From Pseudomonas sp. GM50 (lineage in GTDB: Bacteria; Pseudomonadota; Gammaproteobacteria; Pseudomonadales; Pseudomonadaceae), in NCBI RefSeq assembly GCF_000282375.1, contig NZ_AKJK01000042.1:62001-126000 (forward strand): a DNA stretch of 64,000 bases, written 5' to 3'. The notes beneath the pieces are model-generated. The model ran no database searches. It worked only from the letters and a program-made list of their open reading frames with translations, and was not told the DNA's origin. Of this stretch, positions 1 through 8,682 are shown piece after piece. The translations under genes and the position numbers were made by a program. Position 1 is the stretch's first letter. The number at the start of each line of letters is the position of its first letter.

Positions 1-798
1 CCGCTGCAAAGCGGCTCCACGGTCGAGATCGTCAGCGCCCCGGGCGCGCGGCCGAACCCTGCATGGCTCAACTTCGTGGTCACCGGCAAGGCGCGCACAC
101 ACATCCGTCATGCGCTGAAACTGCAACGCCGTTCCGAGTCCATCAGTCTCGGCGAACGCCTGCTGAACAAAGTACTCAACGGTTTCGACAGCTCCCTGGA
201 AAAAATCCCGGCCGAGCGCGTGCAGTTGATGCTCCACGAATACCGCCTCGAACTGATCGAAGACCTGCTCGAAGACATCGGCCTGGGCAATCGCATGGCT
301 TACGTGGTCGCCCGCCGCCTGCTTGGCGAAGGCGAGCAGCTGCCAAGCCCGGAAGGTCCGCTGGCGATTCGCGGCACCGAAGGTCTGGTGCTCAGTTACG
401 CCAAGTGCTGCACGCCGATCCCGGGGGACCCTATTGTCGGTCACCTGTCCGCGGGCAAAGGCATGGTGGTGCACCTGGACAACTGCCGCAACATCAGCGA
501 AATCCGCCACAACCCGGAAAAATGCATCCAGCTCTCGTGGGCCAAGGATGTCACCGGAGAATTCAATGTCGAACTGCGCGTCGAACTGGAACACCAGCGC
601 GGCCTGATCGCCCTGCTGGCCAGCAGCGTCAATGCGGCCGACGGCAATATCGAAAAAATCAGCATGGACGAACGCGACGGTCGTATCAGCGTGGTCCAAC
701 TGGTGGTCAGCGTGCACGACCGCGTGCACCTGGCCCGCGTGATCAAGAAACTGCGTGCCTTGACCGGGGTGATTCGCATCACCCGCATGCGCGCGTAG
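1..798 (+). CDS. spoT: SpoT, bifunctional (p)ppGpp synthetase/hydrolase (3' part)
   Basis: This is the C-terminal ~265 residues of SpoT. The reading frame is open from base 1, so the gene begins left of the window and the GTG at 76 is not its start. The first residues (PLQSGSTVEIVSAPGARPNP) are the end of the TGS domain. They are followed by the helical region (around ARTHIRHALK), the conserved cysteine segment (YAKCCTPIPGDPIVG) and a C-terminal ACT domain that ends in VIRITRMRA. SpoT makes and degrades the alarmone (p)ppGpp in the cytoplasm; the catalytic HD and synthetase domains are outside the window. The ridA gene follows 24 bases downstream, as is usual in Pseudomonas, so the two may be co-transcribed. 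Confidence 0.97.
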   Translation, partial: PLQSGSTVEIVSAPGARPNPAWLNFVVTGKARTHIRHALKLQRRSESISLGERLLNKVLNGFDSSLEKIPAERVQLMLHEYRLELIEDLLEDIGLGNRMAYVVARRLLGEGEQLPSPEGPLAIRGTEGLVLSYAKCCTPIPGDPIVGHLSAGKGMVVHLDNCRNISEIRHNPEKCIQLSWAKDVTGEFNVELRVELEHQRGLIALLASSVNAADGNIEKISMDERDGRISVVQLVVSVHDRVHLARVIKKLRALTGVIRITRMRA

Positions 799-822
799 CC
801 CACCCTTCACAAGGAGTCATAC

Positions 823-1203
823 ATGACCAAGACCGTTATCAACAGCGACAAGGCCCCGGCCGCCATCGGTACTTATTCCCAGGCGATCAAGGCTGGCAAC
901 ACCGTTTACATGTCGGGTCAGATTCCTCTGGACCCAAAAACCATGGAACTGGTCGAAGGCTTCGAAGCCCAGACCGTCCAGGTGTTCGAGAACCTCAAAG
1001 CCGTGGCTGAAGCAGCCGGTGGTTCGTTCAAGGACATCGTCAAACTGAACATCTTCCTCACCGACCTGAGCCACTTCGCCAAGGTCAACGAGATCATGGG
1101 CAAGTACTTCGACCAACCTTACCCAGCCCGCGCCGCCATCGGCGTAGCAGCCCTGCCAAAGGGTTCGCAGGTTGAAATGGATGCCATTCTGGTCATCGAG
1201 TAA
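823..1203 (+). CDS. ridA: RidA, enamine/imine deaminase
   Basis: A 126-residue protein of typical RidA/YjgF/UK114 length. The family hydrolyses reactive 2-aminoacrylate and related enamines/imines released by PLP enzymes, forming a cytoplasmic trimer. Family motifs are visible: the N-terminal [15 protein letters not shown], the segment [11 protein letters not shown], and [20 protein letters not shown], which carries the arginine that binds the substrate carboxylate and the conserved glutamate. The ATG at 823 has a strong ribosome binding site (aaggag, 811-816). It lies directly downstream of spoT, the standard pseudomonad arrangement. Confidence 0.95.
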   Translation: MTKTVINSDKAPAAIGTYSQAIKAGNTVYMSGQIPLDPKTMELVEGFEAQTVQVFENLKAVAEAAGGSFKDIVKLNIFLTDLSHFAKVNEIMGKYFDQPYPARAAIGVAALPKGSQVEMDAILVIE

Positions 1204-1260
1204 TGTGTCCGGCGCAGCCTTCCAAAGGCTGCGTCGATCTTGCTTTGAAAGGATTCCACC

Positions 1261-2001
1261 ATGCGCCAAGCGCTAGCTCTCTCGCTGGTCGCCCTTCTCT
1301 TGGGCGGTTGTGCCAGCGACCCTGCCGACCGTGATATCAGCGGCACCTGGATCAATCAGTCGGCGATCGATGCTGCATCCAAAGGCGCCCCCCTGCGGGA
1401 AGCGCTCCAGGCCTATGGCCCGAACCTGGAATGGGACGTCAACACCAGAGCCGGTCAGGCCCGCTACACCAATGGTTTTGAAAATGTCGAAGGCAAGCTG
1501 CTGGGCGAAGAGTCCGGCGCCTGGAAAGTCGACTTTTATGGCAGCTCCGCCAGCGAGCTGAAGCGTGATGGCAAGCAACTGCACCAAGTCGCCAGCGAAA
1601 ACGAACCAGAACAGCTTTTCGACCGCGCCCAGATCCCAGTCCCGGACGGGGCACCGATCGGTGCCAGCTTTGAGCGTGCGCTGTACTCAGCCTACATGGG
1701 CGGCAGCTGGAAAATCATCAACGGCCCAGGCGAAGGTGGCACCGTGCAGTTTCAGGCCGATGGCCAAGTCTCCGGCCTGCCCGGCGCCGACCGTTACGCC
1801 CTGTGCCTGACCGGCGATTGCGCATCGATGAGCATCGGTAACGACAACATCTGGCTGCAACTCAATGGCCAGGGCAATACCTGGATCTTCGCCCGCAAAG
1901 GCAAGGAACTGGAGCTCTTTCAGGCCGTGAACACCGCCTTGGCGGACGAGATGCCGCAGTTTGCCCCCGGCGAGCGCAAATGGTTGCTCAAGAAGCAGTA
2001 A
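1261..2001 (+). CDS. Putative outer-membrane lipoprotein of unknown function
   Basis: A 246-residue protein with a short lipoprotein signal peptide ending in the lipobox LLLGGC, so Cys17 would be lipidated. Position +2 is Ala, which suggests outer-membrane sorting. The mature part contains a phrase typical of small lipocalin-like proteins (ISGTWINQSAIDAA) near the N-terminus and a second GGSWKIING segment after residue ~140, so it may consist of two related beta-rich halves. No catalytic motif was recognised. The ATG at 1261 follows an aaagga sequence. It is separated from ridA by 57 bases and could be in the same transcript. The conserved position next to spoT-ridA is the only functional clue. 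Confidence 0.75.
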   Translation: MRQALALSLVALLLGGCASDPADRDISGTWINQSAIDAASKGAPLREALQAYGPNLEWDVNTRAGQARYTNGFENVEGKLLGEESGAWKVDFYGSSASELKRDGKQLHQVASENEPEQLFDRAQIPVPDGAPIGASFERALYSAYMGGSWKIINGPGEGGTVQFQADGQVSGLPGADRYALCLTGDCASMSIGNDNIWLQLNGQGNTWIFARKGKELELFQAVNTALADEMPQFAPGERKWLLKKQ

Positions 2002-2029
2002 CCCGGCCCTGAGGCCAACGCAGAACCCA

Positions 2030-2119
2030 TGTGGGAGCGAGCCTGCTCGCGATGAGGCCATAACATTCAACATCATCGTTGATTGTTAAACCGCCATCGC
2101 GAGCAGGCTCGCTCCCACA
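2030..2119. repeat. REPIN (inverted REP pair), copy 1
   Basis: A 90-base palindromic element. The left arm begins tgtgggagcgagcctgctcg and the right arm is its inverted complement ending cgagcaggctcgctcccaca. The loop between the arms is about 45 bases. It has the form of Pseudomonas REPINs, non-autonomous elements mobilised by RAYT transposases (family knowledge). It is nearly identical to the element at 5339-5428. It lies between the convergent ends of the lipoprotein gene and the epimerase-like gene and may also serve as a transcription terminator. Confidence 0.9.
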
Positions 2120-2140
2120 TTTGGTTTGTGGTGACTGGAA

Positions 2141-2998
2141 TCAGCAGCGACCTTCGAGAATCGCCGCATACCCTTCACGAAAACTCGGATACTTCGGCTC
2201 CCAGCCCAACGCCTTCGCCCGGGCATTGCTGCAACGCTTGCTGCCGGCACGACGCACACTGGCGTCTTCGGCCCATTCGGTCACGCCCAGATACTCCCGC
2301 AACCAGCCCACCACCTCGGCCAACGGCGCGGGCGCATCGTCGACGCCGATGTAGCAATCATCCAGCGCCACCCCGCGCCGATCCGCCTCAAGCAGAAACG
2401 CCAGCAACCCCGCCGCGTCGTCGACATGAATGCGGTTGGCGTACAACGGTGGATCGATCGCCACGCGATAGCCGCGACGAACCTGAGTCAACAGCCACTC
2501 TCGACCCGGACCATAAATACCGGTCAGGCGCACGAGACTGGCCGGGATGCCGCTATCGAGCGCCACCTGCTCGGCTTCGAGCATCAAACGACCCGAATAG
2601 CCGCCCGCCACAGTCGGCGATGTTTCGTCGACCCACTCGCCATCCTGCTGGCCGTAAACGCTGCTGCTGGAAACGAACAGCAGTCGATTGGGTACTTGCC
2701 CATAGTCGTTCAGCCATTCCAGCACGTGCAGCAAACCCTGCACATAAGCGGCGCGGTAACCCGCCTCATCGTGATCGGTAGCCGCCGCGCAATACACCAG
2801 GTAATCCACCGCACCGATTGGCCAGGTCGCCGGGCAGTCTTTATTGAACAAGTCGCCGGCAACGCCGATCACGCCCTGTGGCAGGCGTGAGACATCACGT
2901 CGCAAGCCGTGAACCTCCCACCCACAAGCCAGCAATTGCGTGGCCAGACGACTGCCGACATCACCGCAGCCGGCGATCAAAACAGAAGGCGCGGACAT
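2141..2998 (-). CDS. NAD(P)-dependent epimerase/dehydratase-like SDR protein (YeeZ-like)
   Basis: A 285-residue extended short-chain dehydrogenase-like protein. The N-terminus has a Rossmann dinucleotide-binding motif (VLIAGCGDVGSRLA), followed by a YCAAATD segment at the end of strand 4 and the SSSSVYG segment of sugar-epimerase-type SDRs. The usual catalytic YxxxK is not intact: the Tyr is present in GGYSGRLMLE but the Lys position is occupied by another residue, as in the YeeZ-like atypical SDRs. Substrate unknown. The ATG at 2998 has an aggag 8 bases upstream. It is divergent from exbB, with a 189-base shared intergenic region. Confidence 0.8.
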   Translation of the reverse strand: MSAPSVLIAGCGDVGSRLATQLLACGWEVHGLRRDVSRLPQGVIGVAGDLFNKDCPATWPIGAVDYLVYCAAATDHDEAGYRAAYVQGLLHVLEWLNDYGQVPNRLLFVSSSSVYGQQDGEWVDETSPTVAGGYSGRLMLEAEQVALDSGIPASLVRLTGIYGPGREWLLTQVRRGYRVAIDPPLYANRIHVDDAAGLLAFLLEADRRGVALDDCYIGVDDAPAPLAEVVGWLREYLGVTEWAEDASVRRAGSKRCSNARAKALGWEPKYPSFREGYAAILEGRC

Positions 2999-3090
2999 CA
3001 GAAAACTCCTATCGGAAAGCTACAGACTAGCGTCGGCAAAGGACACGCGGCTAGCAATGAAGGAAAAAAAGATACTCTATTACTTTTGTT

Positions 3091-3110
3091 AACAAGAATT
3101 ACTTGCAATA
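3091..3110 (+). promoter_or_regulatory. Putative Fur box upstream of exbBD-tonB
   Basis: The 20 bases aacaagaattacttgcaata resemble the common pseudomonad Fur-box form (AATGAGAATTATTTGCATT type) and contain the dyad CAAG-aatta-CTTG. The site lies ~80 bases upstream of the exbB start in an AT-rich stretch and overlaps a possible promoter (TTGTTA near 3086 and an AATAAT-like -10 near 3107). Iron control of exbB-exbD-tonB by Fur is well established in Pseudomonas; assignment of this particular site is by eye. Confidence 0.5.
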
Positions 3111-3187
3111 ATGCCTGCCACTTTTGTTCTCGGCCTCACGAGGCCTGGAAGAACATTTACCGTTTTTTCCTTTCAGGTCCGGCCAGC

Positions 3188-4144
3188 ATGACACCCAATC
3201 AATTCCCCGCTTCGCCAACCAAACGACCTCGCGCCTGGAGCGCGGTGGCCGCCCTGCTGCTCAGCCTGATGCTGGCGCCGACCGCCGCCTTCGCCGATGC
3301 ACAAGCGCCGGCCACCCAGCCTGCTGCCGCTCAAACACCCGCAGCGCCTGCCGTGACACCTGCCGCGACCGATGCGGTCCAGGCCATAGACGCCGCTGAC
3401 GTGCCGGAAGTCCTCGAAGCCGACAACACGTTGGGCATGGCCCATGACTTGTCGCCGTGGGGCATGTACCAGAACGCCGACATCATCGTGAAGATCGTGA
3501 TGATCGGCCTGGCCATCGCCTCAATCATCACCTGGACCATCTGGATCGCCAAGGGCTTCGAGCTGATGGGCGCCAAGCGTCGTCTGCGCACTGAAATCGT
3601 CCACCTGAAAAAAGCCGCCACCCTTAAAGAAGCCAGCGCAACGGCAGCCAAGGAAGGCACCCTCGCCAACCTGCTGGTCCACGACGCGCTGGAAGAAATG
3701 CGCCTGTCGGCCAACAGCCGCGAGAAAGAAGGCATCAAGGAGCGCGTGAGCTTCCGCCTGGAGCGCCTCGTCGCTGCGTGCGGTCGCAACATGAGCAGCG
3801 GCACCGGCGTACTCGCCACCATCGGTTCCACCGCGCCGTTCGTCGGCCTGTTCGGCACCGTGTGGGGCATCATGAACAGCTTCATCGGCATCGCCAAAAC
3901 CCAAACCACCAACCTCGCCGTCGTGGCTCCCGGCATCGCCGAAGCCCTGCTGGCGACCGCGCTGGGCCTGGTTGCAGCGATTCCTGCGGTGGTCATCTAC
4001 AACGTCTTCGCCCGCTCCATCGCCGGTTACAAGGCGCAAGTGTCCGACGCCTCGGCAGAAGTCCTGCTGCTGGTCAGCCGTGATCTCGACCACCTGCCGA
4101 CCGAGCAGCGCAGCTCGCAACCGCACATGGTGAAAGTGGGGTAA
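3188..4144 (+). CDS. exbB: ExbB, TonB-system proton channel subunit
   Basis: A 318-residue inner-membrane protein of the MotA/TolQ/ExbB family. With ExbD it uses the proton gradient to energise TonB. It carries an N-terminal signal-like segment (SAVAALLLSLMLAPTAAFA) and an Ala/Pro-rich periplasmic extension typical of Pseudomonas ExbB, then TM1 around DIIVKIVMIGLAIASIITW. A cytoplasmic helical region follows, and then the family signature GVLATIGSTAPFVGLFGTVWGIMNSF plus the final TM pair around ALLATALGLVAAIPAVVIYN. The frame is open further upstream to 2909, but ATG 3188 is chosen because the upstream part overlaps the divergent gene and the putative Fur box. It is the first gene of exbB-exbD-tonB. 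Confidence 0.95.
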   Translation: MTPNQFPASPTKRPRAWSAVAALLLSLMLAPTAAFADAQAPATQPAAAQTPAAPAVTPAATDAVQAIDAADVPEVLEADNTLGMAHDLSPWGMYQNADIIVKIVMIGLAIASIITWTIWIAKGFELMGAKRRLRTEIVHLKKAATLKEASATAAKEGTLANLLVHDALEEMRLSANSREKEGIKERVSFRLERLVAACGRNMSSGTGVLATIGSTAPFVGLFGTVWGIMNSFIGIAKTQTTNLAVVAPGIAEALLATALGLVAAIPAVVIYNVFARSIAGYKAQVSDASAEVLLLVSRDLDHLPTEQRSSQPHMVKVG

Positions 4145-4150
4145 TCGGCC

Positions 4151-4579
4151 ATGGGCCTGCATTTGAAAGAAGGCGCAGACGACGATCTGGCCGAGAACCA
4201 CGAAATCAACGTCACGCCGTTCATCGACGTGATGCTGGTGCTGTTGATCATCTTCATGGTGGCGGCCCCGCTGGCCACCGTGGACATCAAGGTCGACTTG
4301 CCTGCTTCCACCGCCAAACCGGCGCCGCGACCAGAGAAACCGGTGTTCCTCAGCGTGAAAGCTGACCAGCGCCTGTTCCTCGGCGAAGACGAAGTGAAAG
4401 CCGAGACCCTGGGCGTCACACTCGACGCCAAGACCCATGGCAAGAAAGACACGACGATCTTCTTCCAGGCCGATAAAGGCGTGGACTACGGCGACCTGAT
4501 GAGCGTGATGGACGCCCTGCGTGCCGCCGGCTACCTGAAGGTCGGCCTGGTCGGACTCGAGACGGCAGCCAAAAAATGA
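4151..4579 (+). CDS. exbD: ExbD, TonB-system proton channel subunit
   Basis: A 142-residue protein with one N-terminal TM helix and a periplasmic domain, the normal ExbD/TolR layout. The membrane segment contains INVTPFIDVMLVLLIIFMV, whose Asp (FIDVM) is the protonatable residue of the family. The periplasmic part ends with the conserved dimer segment DYGDLMSVMDALRAAGYLKVG. It starts 6 bases after the exbB stop and its stop codon overlaps the tonB start (ATGA), so translation is coupled. Confidence 0.95.
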   Translation: MGLHLKEGADDDLAENHEINVTPFIDVMLVLLIIFMVAAPLATVDIKVDLPASTAKPAPRPEKPVFLSVKADQRLFLGEDEVKAETLGVTLDAKTHGKKDTTIFFQADKGVDYGDLMSVMDALRAAGYLKVGLVGLETAAKK

Positions 4580-5322
4580 TCAACACGCGCCAAAAGCTGA
4601 CGCGTTACAGCGGGAGCCTGGCCGTGGTGCTGGGCGTCCATGCGCTGGCCATTGCGCTGGCGCTGAACTGGACCTCGCGCCCGCCGATCGAGCTGCCGCC
4701 GCAAGCGATGATGGTCGAGCTGGCGCCGGTTCCGGCCCCGCCACCGCCCGCACCGCCGAAGGTGATCACGCCGCCACAGCCACCAGCCCCGGTGGAAGAA
4801 CTGCCGCTGCCCAAACTCGCTGAAGCGCCGAAGGCCGAAATTGCCGTGCCCAAGCCGGTAAAACCCAAGCCGAAGCCTCAACCGCCCAAGCCTGTGGAGA
4901 AAAAGCCGGAACCGCCGAAGGAAAAGCCTTCCGAGGAAAAACCGAGCGACGCGCAACCGACCCAGGCACCGACGGAGAAATCCGCTCAGCCGGCACCCGG
5001 TCCATCACCGGCGCAGCAAGCGGCGAAGGCCAGTTGGCAAGGCACCCTGCTCGCGCACTTGGCCAAGTACAAAAAGTACCCGGCCAGTGCACAGCAGCGG
5101 GGCAAGGAAGGCTTGAACCGTCTGCGCTTCGTGGTGGATGCCGAAGGGAACGTGTTGTCGTTCGAACTGGTGGGCCGCTCCGGCAACGCCGATCTGGACC
5201 GGGCCACCCTGGAAATGATCCGCCGCGCCCAACCGCTGCCCAAGCCACCGGCCGACATGCTGAACAACGGCTCCATCGAAATCGTTGCACCGTTTGTTTA
5301 CTCGCTGGAACGCCGCCGTTAA
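4576..5322 (+). CDS. tonB: TonB, energy transducer to outer-membrane receptors
   Basis: A 248-residue TonB. A single N-terminal TM anchor (YSGSLAVVLGVHALAIALAL) carries the His important for ExbBD coupling. It is followed by a long Pro/Lys/Glu-rich periplasmic spacer (about residues 40-150, many PKP, PPK and KPEPP repeats) and a C-terminal TonB domain from ~165 (LAKYKKYPASAQQRG to IVAPFVYSLERRR) that would contact TonB boxes of siderophore and other receptors. The ATG overlaps the exbD stop by 4 bases. A REPIN and a terminator follow. Confidence 0.95.
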   Translation: MINTRQKLTRYSGSLAVVLGVHALAIALALNWTSRPPIELPPQAMMVELAPVPAPPPPAPPKVITPPQPPAPVEELPLPKLAEAPKAEIAVPKPVKPKPKPQPPKPVEKKPEPPKEKPSEEKPSDAQPTQAPTEKSAQPAPGPSPAQQAAKASWQGTLLAHLAKYKKYPASAQQRGKEGLNRLRFVVDAEGNVLSFELVGRSGNADLDRATLEMIRRAQPLPKPPADMLNNGSIEIVAPFVYSLERRR

Positions 5323-5338
5323 GACACCGCCGAACCAA

Positions 5339-5428
5339 TGTGGGAGCGAGCCTGCTCGCGATGAGGCCATAGCATTCAACATCCTCATTGACTGTTAAAC
5401 CGCCATCGCGAGCAGGCTCGCTCCCACA
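5339..5428. repeat. REPIN (inverted REP pair), copy 2
   Basis: A 90-base palindrome identical to copy 1 (2030-2119) except for 4 substitutions, all in the loop region; the arms match. It sits 16 bases after the tonB stop. Such close identity 3.2 kb apart points to recent duplication or to gene-conversion-like homogenisation of REPINs. Confidence 0.9.
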
Positions 5429-5450
5429 GGGTTATGTAACAACCTATAGA

Positions 5451-5471
5451 AGGCACCGAAAGGTGCCTTTT
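5451..5471 (+). terminator. Rho-independent terminator downstream of exbBD-tonB
   Basis: A 7-bp GC-rich stem (aggcacc / ggtgcct) with a gaaa loop followed by a T run. Position and orientation fit termination of the exbB-exbD-tonB transcript before oxyR. Confidence 0.8.
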
Positions 5472-5589
5472 GCATATCTGGCAACGGCAAACCTGCATTG
5501 CCCGGTGTCACTCAACACACTCAGTCTGATAACGTGCGTCTATCGATTGCAGCCGGTATGCTTGGCCCGCAACTTCATGGACGCTTGCT

Positions 5590-6519
5590 ATGACTCTGAC
5601 AGAATTACGCTACATCGTTACCCTCGCCCAAGAGCAGCACTTCGGCCATGCCGCCGAGCGTTGCCACGTCAGCCAGCCGACCCTGTCGGTGGGCGTGAAA
5701 AAGCTTGAAGACGAACTCGGTGTGCTGATTTTCGAGCGCAGCAAGAGCGCCGTGCGCCTGACCCCGGTCGGCGAAGGCATTGTCGCCCAGGCACAGAAAG
5801 TCCTGGAACAGGCCCAAGGCATCCGCGAACTGGCCCAGGCCGGCAAGAATCAGCTGACCGCCCCACTGAAAGTCGGCGCGATCTACACCGTCGGCCCGTA
5901 CCTGTTTCCGCACCTGATTCCACAACTGCACCGGGTCGCCCCGCAGATGCCGTTGTACATCGAAGAAAACTTCACCCACGTGCTGCGCGACAAACTGCGC
6001 AACGGCGAGCTCGACGCGATCATCATCGCCCTGCCGTTCAACGAAGCCGACGTGCTGACCTTGCAGCTCTACGACGAGCCGTTCTACGTCTTGATGCCAG
6101 CCCAGCACCCGTGGACCCAAAAAGAATCCATCGACGCCGCCCTGCTCAACGACAAGAGCCTGCTGCTGCTCGGCGAAGGCCACTGCTTCCGCGATCAAGT
6201 GCTGGAAGCCTGCCCGACCCTGGCCAAAGGCAACGACGGCGCCAAGCACACCACGGTGGAATCCAGCTCGCTGGAAACCATTCGCCACATGGTCGCGTCG
6301 GGCCTGGGTATTTCGATCCTGCCGCTCTCGGCGGTGGACAGCCACCATTACGCCCCCGGCGTGATCGAAGTACGCCCGCTGAGCGCGCCAGTGCCGTTCC
6401 GCACCGTGGCCATCGCCTGGCGCGCGAGCTTCCCGCGACCGAAGGCGATTGAAATCCTCGCCGACTCCATCCGCCTGTGCTCGGTGGCCAAGCCGCCAGC
6501 GCCGGTGGTGGCCGGTTAA
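5590..6519 (+). CDS. oxyR: OxyR, peroxide-sensing LysR-type regulator
   Basis: A 309-residue LysR-family protein. The N-terminal winged HTH (LRYIVTLAQEQHFGHAAE, then HVSQPTLSVGVKKLE) is followed by a LysR substrate domain. Cys199 and Cys208 (GEGHCFRDQVLEAC) fall exactly at the positions of the E. coli OxyR redox disulfide, which identifies it with high confidence. OxyR senses H2O2 in the cytoplasm and activates catalase, alkyl hydroperoxide reductase and related genes. recG begins 9 bases downstream, the usual Pseudomonas oxyR-recG operon. Confidence 0.96.
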   Translation: MTLTELRYIVTLAQEQHFGHAAERCHVSQPTLSVGVKKLEDELGVLIFERSKSAVRLTPVGEGIVAQAQKVLEQAQGIRELAQAGKNQLTAPLKVGAIYTVGPYLFPHLIPQLHRVAPQMPLYIEENFTHVLRDKLRNGELDAIIIALPFNEADVLTLQLYDEPFYVLMPAQHPWTQKESIDAALLNDKSLLLLGEGHCFRDQVLEACPTLAKGNDGAKHTTVESSSLETIRHMVASGLGISILPLSAVDSHHYAPGVIEVRPLSAPVPFRTVAIAWRASFPRPKAIEILADSIRLCSVAKPPAPVVAG

Positions 6520-6528
6520 GCTGCTGCC

Positions 6529-8604
6529 ATGACCGAGTTGTCGCAGGTGTCGGTGACGGCACTCAAGGGTGTCGGCGAAGCCATGGCCGAGAAACTGGCC
6601 AAGGTCGGCCTGGAGAATCTCCAGGACGTGCTGTTCCATTTGCCGCTGCGCTATCAGGACCGCACCCGCGTGGTCCCGATCGGCCATTTGCGACCGGGTC
6701 AGGACGCCGTGATCGAAGGCACCGTCAGCGGCGCCGACGTGGTCATGGGCCGACGCCGCAGCCTGGTTGTCCGTCTGCAGGACGGCACCGGCGGGCTCAG
6801 CTTGCGCTTCTACCATTTCAGCAACGCCCAGAAAGAAGGCCTCAAGCGTGGCACACGCATTCGCTGCTACGGCGAAGCGCGGCCCGGAGCCTCGGGGCTG
6901 GAGATCTACCACCCGGAATACCGCGCCATCACCGGCGACGAGCCACCGCCGGTGGACGAAACCCTGACCCCGGTTTACCCGCTCACCGAAGGCCTGACCC
7001 AGCAGCGCTTGCGCCAGTTGTGCATGCAAACCCTGACCCTGCTCGGCCCCAGCAGCCTGCCCGACTGGCTGCCGACCGAACTGGCCCGGGACTATCAACT
7101 GGCGCCGTTGGCCGATGCGATCCGCTACCTGCATCACCCGCCTGCCGATGCCGATGTCGACGAGCTCGCCCTCGGTCATCACTGGGCCCAACACCGTCTG
7201 GCCTTCGAAGAACTGCTGACCCATCAACTGTCCCAACAACGCCTGCGCGAGAGCATGCGTGCCCTGCGCGCGCCGGCCATGCCGAAAGCCACGAAGCTGC
7301 CAGAACAGTATTTGGCCAACCTCGGCTTCACCCCGACGGGTGCCCAACAACGGGTCGGCAAAGAAATCGCCTACGACCTCAGCCAGCACGAGCCGATGTT
7401 GCGGCTGATCCAGGGCGACGTCGGCGCGGGCAAAACCGTGGTCGCCGCCCTCGCCGCGCTTCAGGCGCTGGAAGCCGGTTACCAAGTCGCATTGATGGCG
7501 CCCACCGAAATCCTCGCTGAGCAGCACTTCATCACCTTCAAGCGCTGGCTCGAACCGCTGGGCATCGAAGTCGCGTGGCTGGCCGGCAAGCTCAAGGGCA
7601 AAAACCGCGTGGCGGCGCTGGAGCAGATCGCTGGCGGCGCGCAGATGGTGGTCGGCACCCACGCGCTGTTCCAGGACGAAGTGCAATTCAAGAACCTGGC
7701 GCTGGCGATCATCGACGAACAGCACCGCTTCGGCGTGCAGCAGCGCCTGGCATTGCGGCAGAAAGGCGTCGGCGGGCGGATGTGTCCGCACCAGTTGATC
7801 ATGACCGCCACGCCGATCCCCCGCACGCTGGCCATGAGCGCCTACGCCGACCTCGACACCTCGATCCTCGACGAGCTGCCACCCGGCCGTACCCCGGTGA
7901 ACACGGTGTTGGTCACCGACACCCGGCGCGTCGAAGTCATCGAACGGGTGCGCGGCGCCTGTGCCGAAGGGCGTCAGGCCTATTGGGTGTGCACGCTGAT
8001 CGAAGAGTCTGAAGAGCTGACCTGCCAGGCCGCCGAAACCACTTTTGAAGACCTCACCGCCGCCCTCGGCGAGTTGAAAGTCGGCTTGATCCACGGTCGC
8101 ATGAAGCCTGCCGAGAAGGCCGCGGTGATGGCCGAATTCAAGGCCGGCAACCTGCAACTGCTGGTCGCCACCACCGTGATCGAAGTCGGCGTGGACGTGC
8201 CCAACGCCAGCCTGATGATCATCGAAAACCCCGAACGCCTCGGGCTCGCGCAACTACACCAATTGCGCGGCCGTGTCGGCCGAGGCAGCGCCGTCAGCCA
8301 TTGCGTGCTGCTTTACCATCCACCGCTGTCGCAGATCGGCCGTCAGCGGCTGGGCATCATGCGCGAAACCAACGACGGTTTTGTCATCGCCGAAAAAGAC
8401 CTCGAACTGCGCGGCCCCGGCGAAATGCTCGGCACCCGCCAGACCGGCCTGCTGCAATTCAAAGTCGCGGACCTGATGCGCGACGCCGACTTGCTGCCCG
8501 CCGTACGCGACGCCGCCCAGGCCTTGCTCGAACGCTGGCCGGATCACGTCAGCCCGTTGCTCGACCGCTGGCTACGCCATGGGCAGCAATACGGCCAAGT
8601 GTGA
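6529..8604 (+). CDS. recG: RecG, ATP-dependent branched-DNA helicase
   Basis: A 691-residue protein of the usual RecG length. The N-terminal wedge/OB domain (about 1-150) is followed by SF2 helicase domains: Walker A GDVGAGKT at ~296-303, DEQH box at ~396-399 (IIDEQHRFGVQQRLAL), motif III TATPIPRT, and the C-terminal motifs RLGLAQLHQLRGRVGRG plus the TRG-type tail (ELRGPGEMLGTRQTG). RecG regresses stalled replication forks and processes Holliday and R-loop structures. It is in an operon with oxyR. Confidence 0.97.
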   Translation: MTELSQVSVTALKGVGEAMAEKLAKVGLENLQDVLFHLPLRYQDRTRVVPIGHLRPGQDAVIEGTVSGADVVMGRRRSLVVRLQDGTGGLSLRFYHFSNAQKEGLKRGTRIRCYGEARPGASGLEIYHPEYRAITGDEPPPVDETLTPVYPLTEGLTQQRLRQLCMQTLTLLGPSSLPDWLPTELARDYQLAPLADAIRYLHHPPADADVDELALGHHWAQHRLAFEELLTHQLSQQRLRESMRALRAPAMPKATKLPEQYLANLGFTPTGAQQRVGKEIAYDLSQHEPMLRLIQGDVGAGKTVVAALAALQALEAGYQVALMAPTEILAEQHFITFKRWLEPLGIEVAWLAGKLKGKNRVAALEQIAGGAQMVVGTHALFQDEVQFKNLALAIIDEQHRFGVQQRLALRQKGVGGRMCPHQLIMTATPIPRTLAMSAYADLDTSILDELPPGRTPVNTVLVTDTRRVEVIERVRGACAEGRQAYWVCTLIEESEELTCQAAETTFEDLTAALGELKVGLIHGRMKPAEKAAVMAEFKAGNLQLLVATTVIEVGVDVPNASLMIIENPERLGLAQLHQLRGRVGRGSAVSHCVLLYHPPLSQIGRQRLGIMRETNDGFVIAEKDLELRGPGEMLGTRQTGLLQFKVADLMRDADLLPAVRDAAQALLERWPDHVSPLLDRWLRHGQQYGQV

Positions 8605-8682
8605 GCACTGTCGCAGTTTCCGGACCCTGCCTTTAAACAAGCTGGTTATACTCCTGCAATTGTTTGCAAACGGATACAGACC

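Noticed and set aside
5605..8253. 882-codon minus-strand frame across oxyR and recG
   Set aside because: It is the antisense shadow of two clear conserved genes; its His/Gln/Gly-rich product resembles no protein, as expected from high-GC codon bias.
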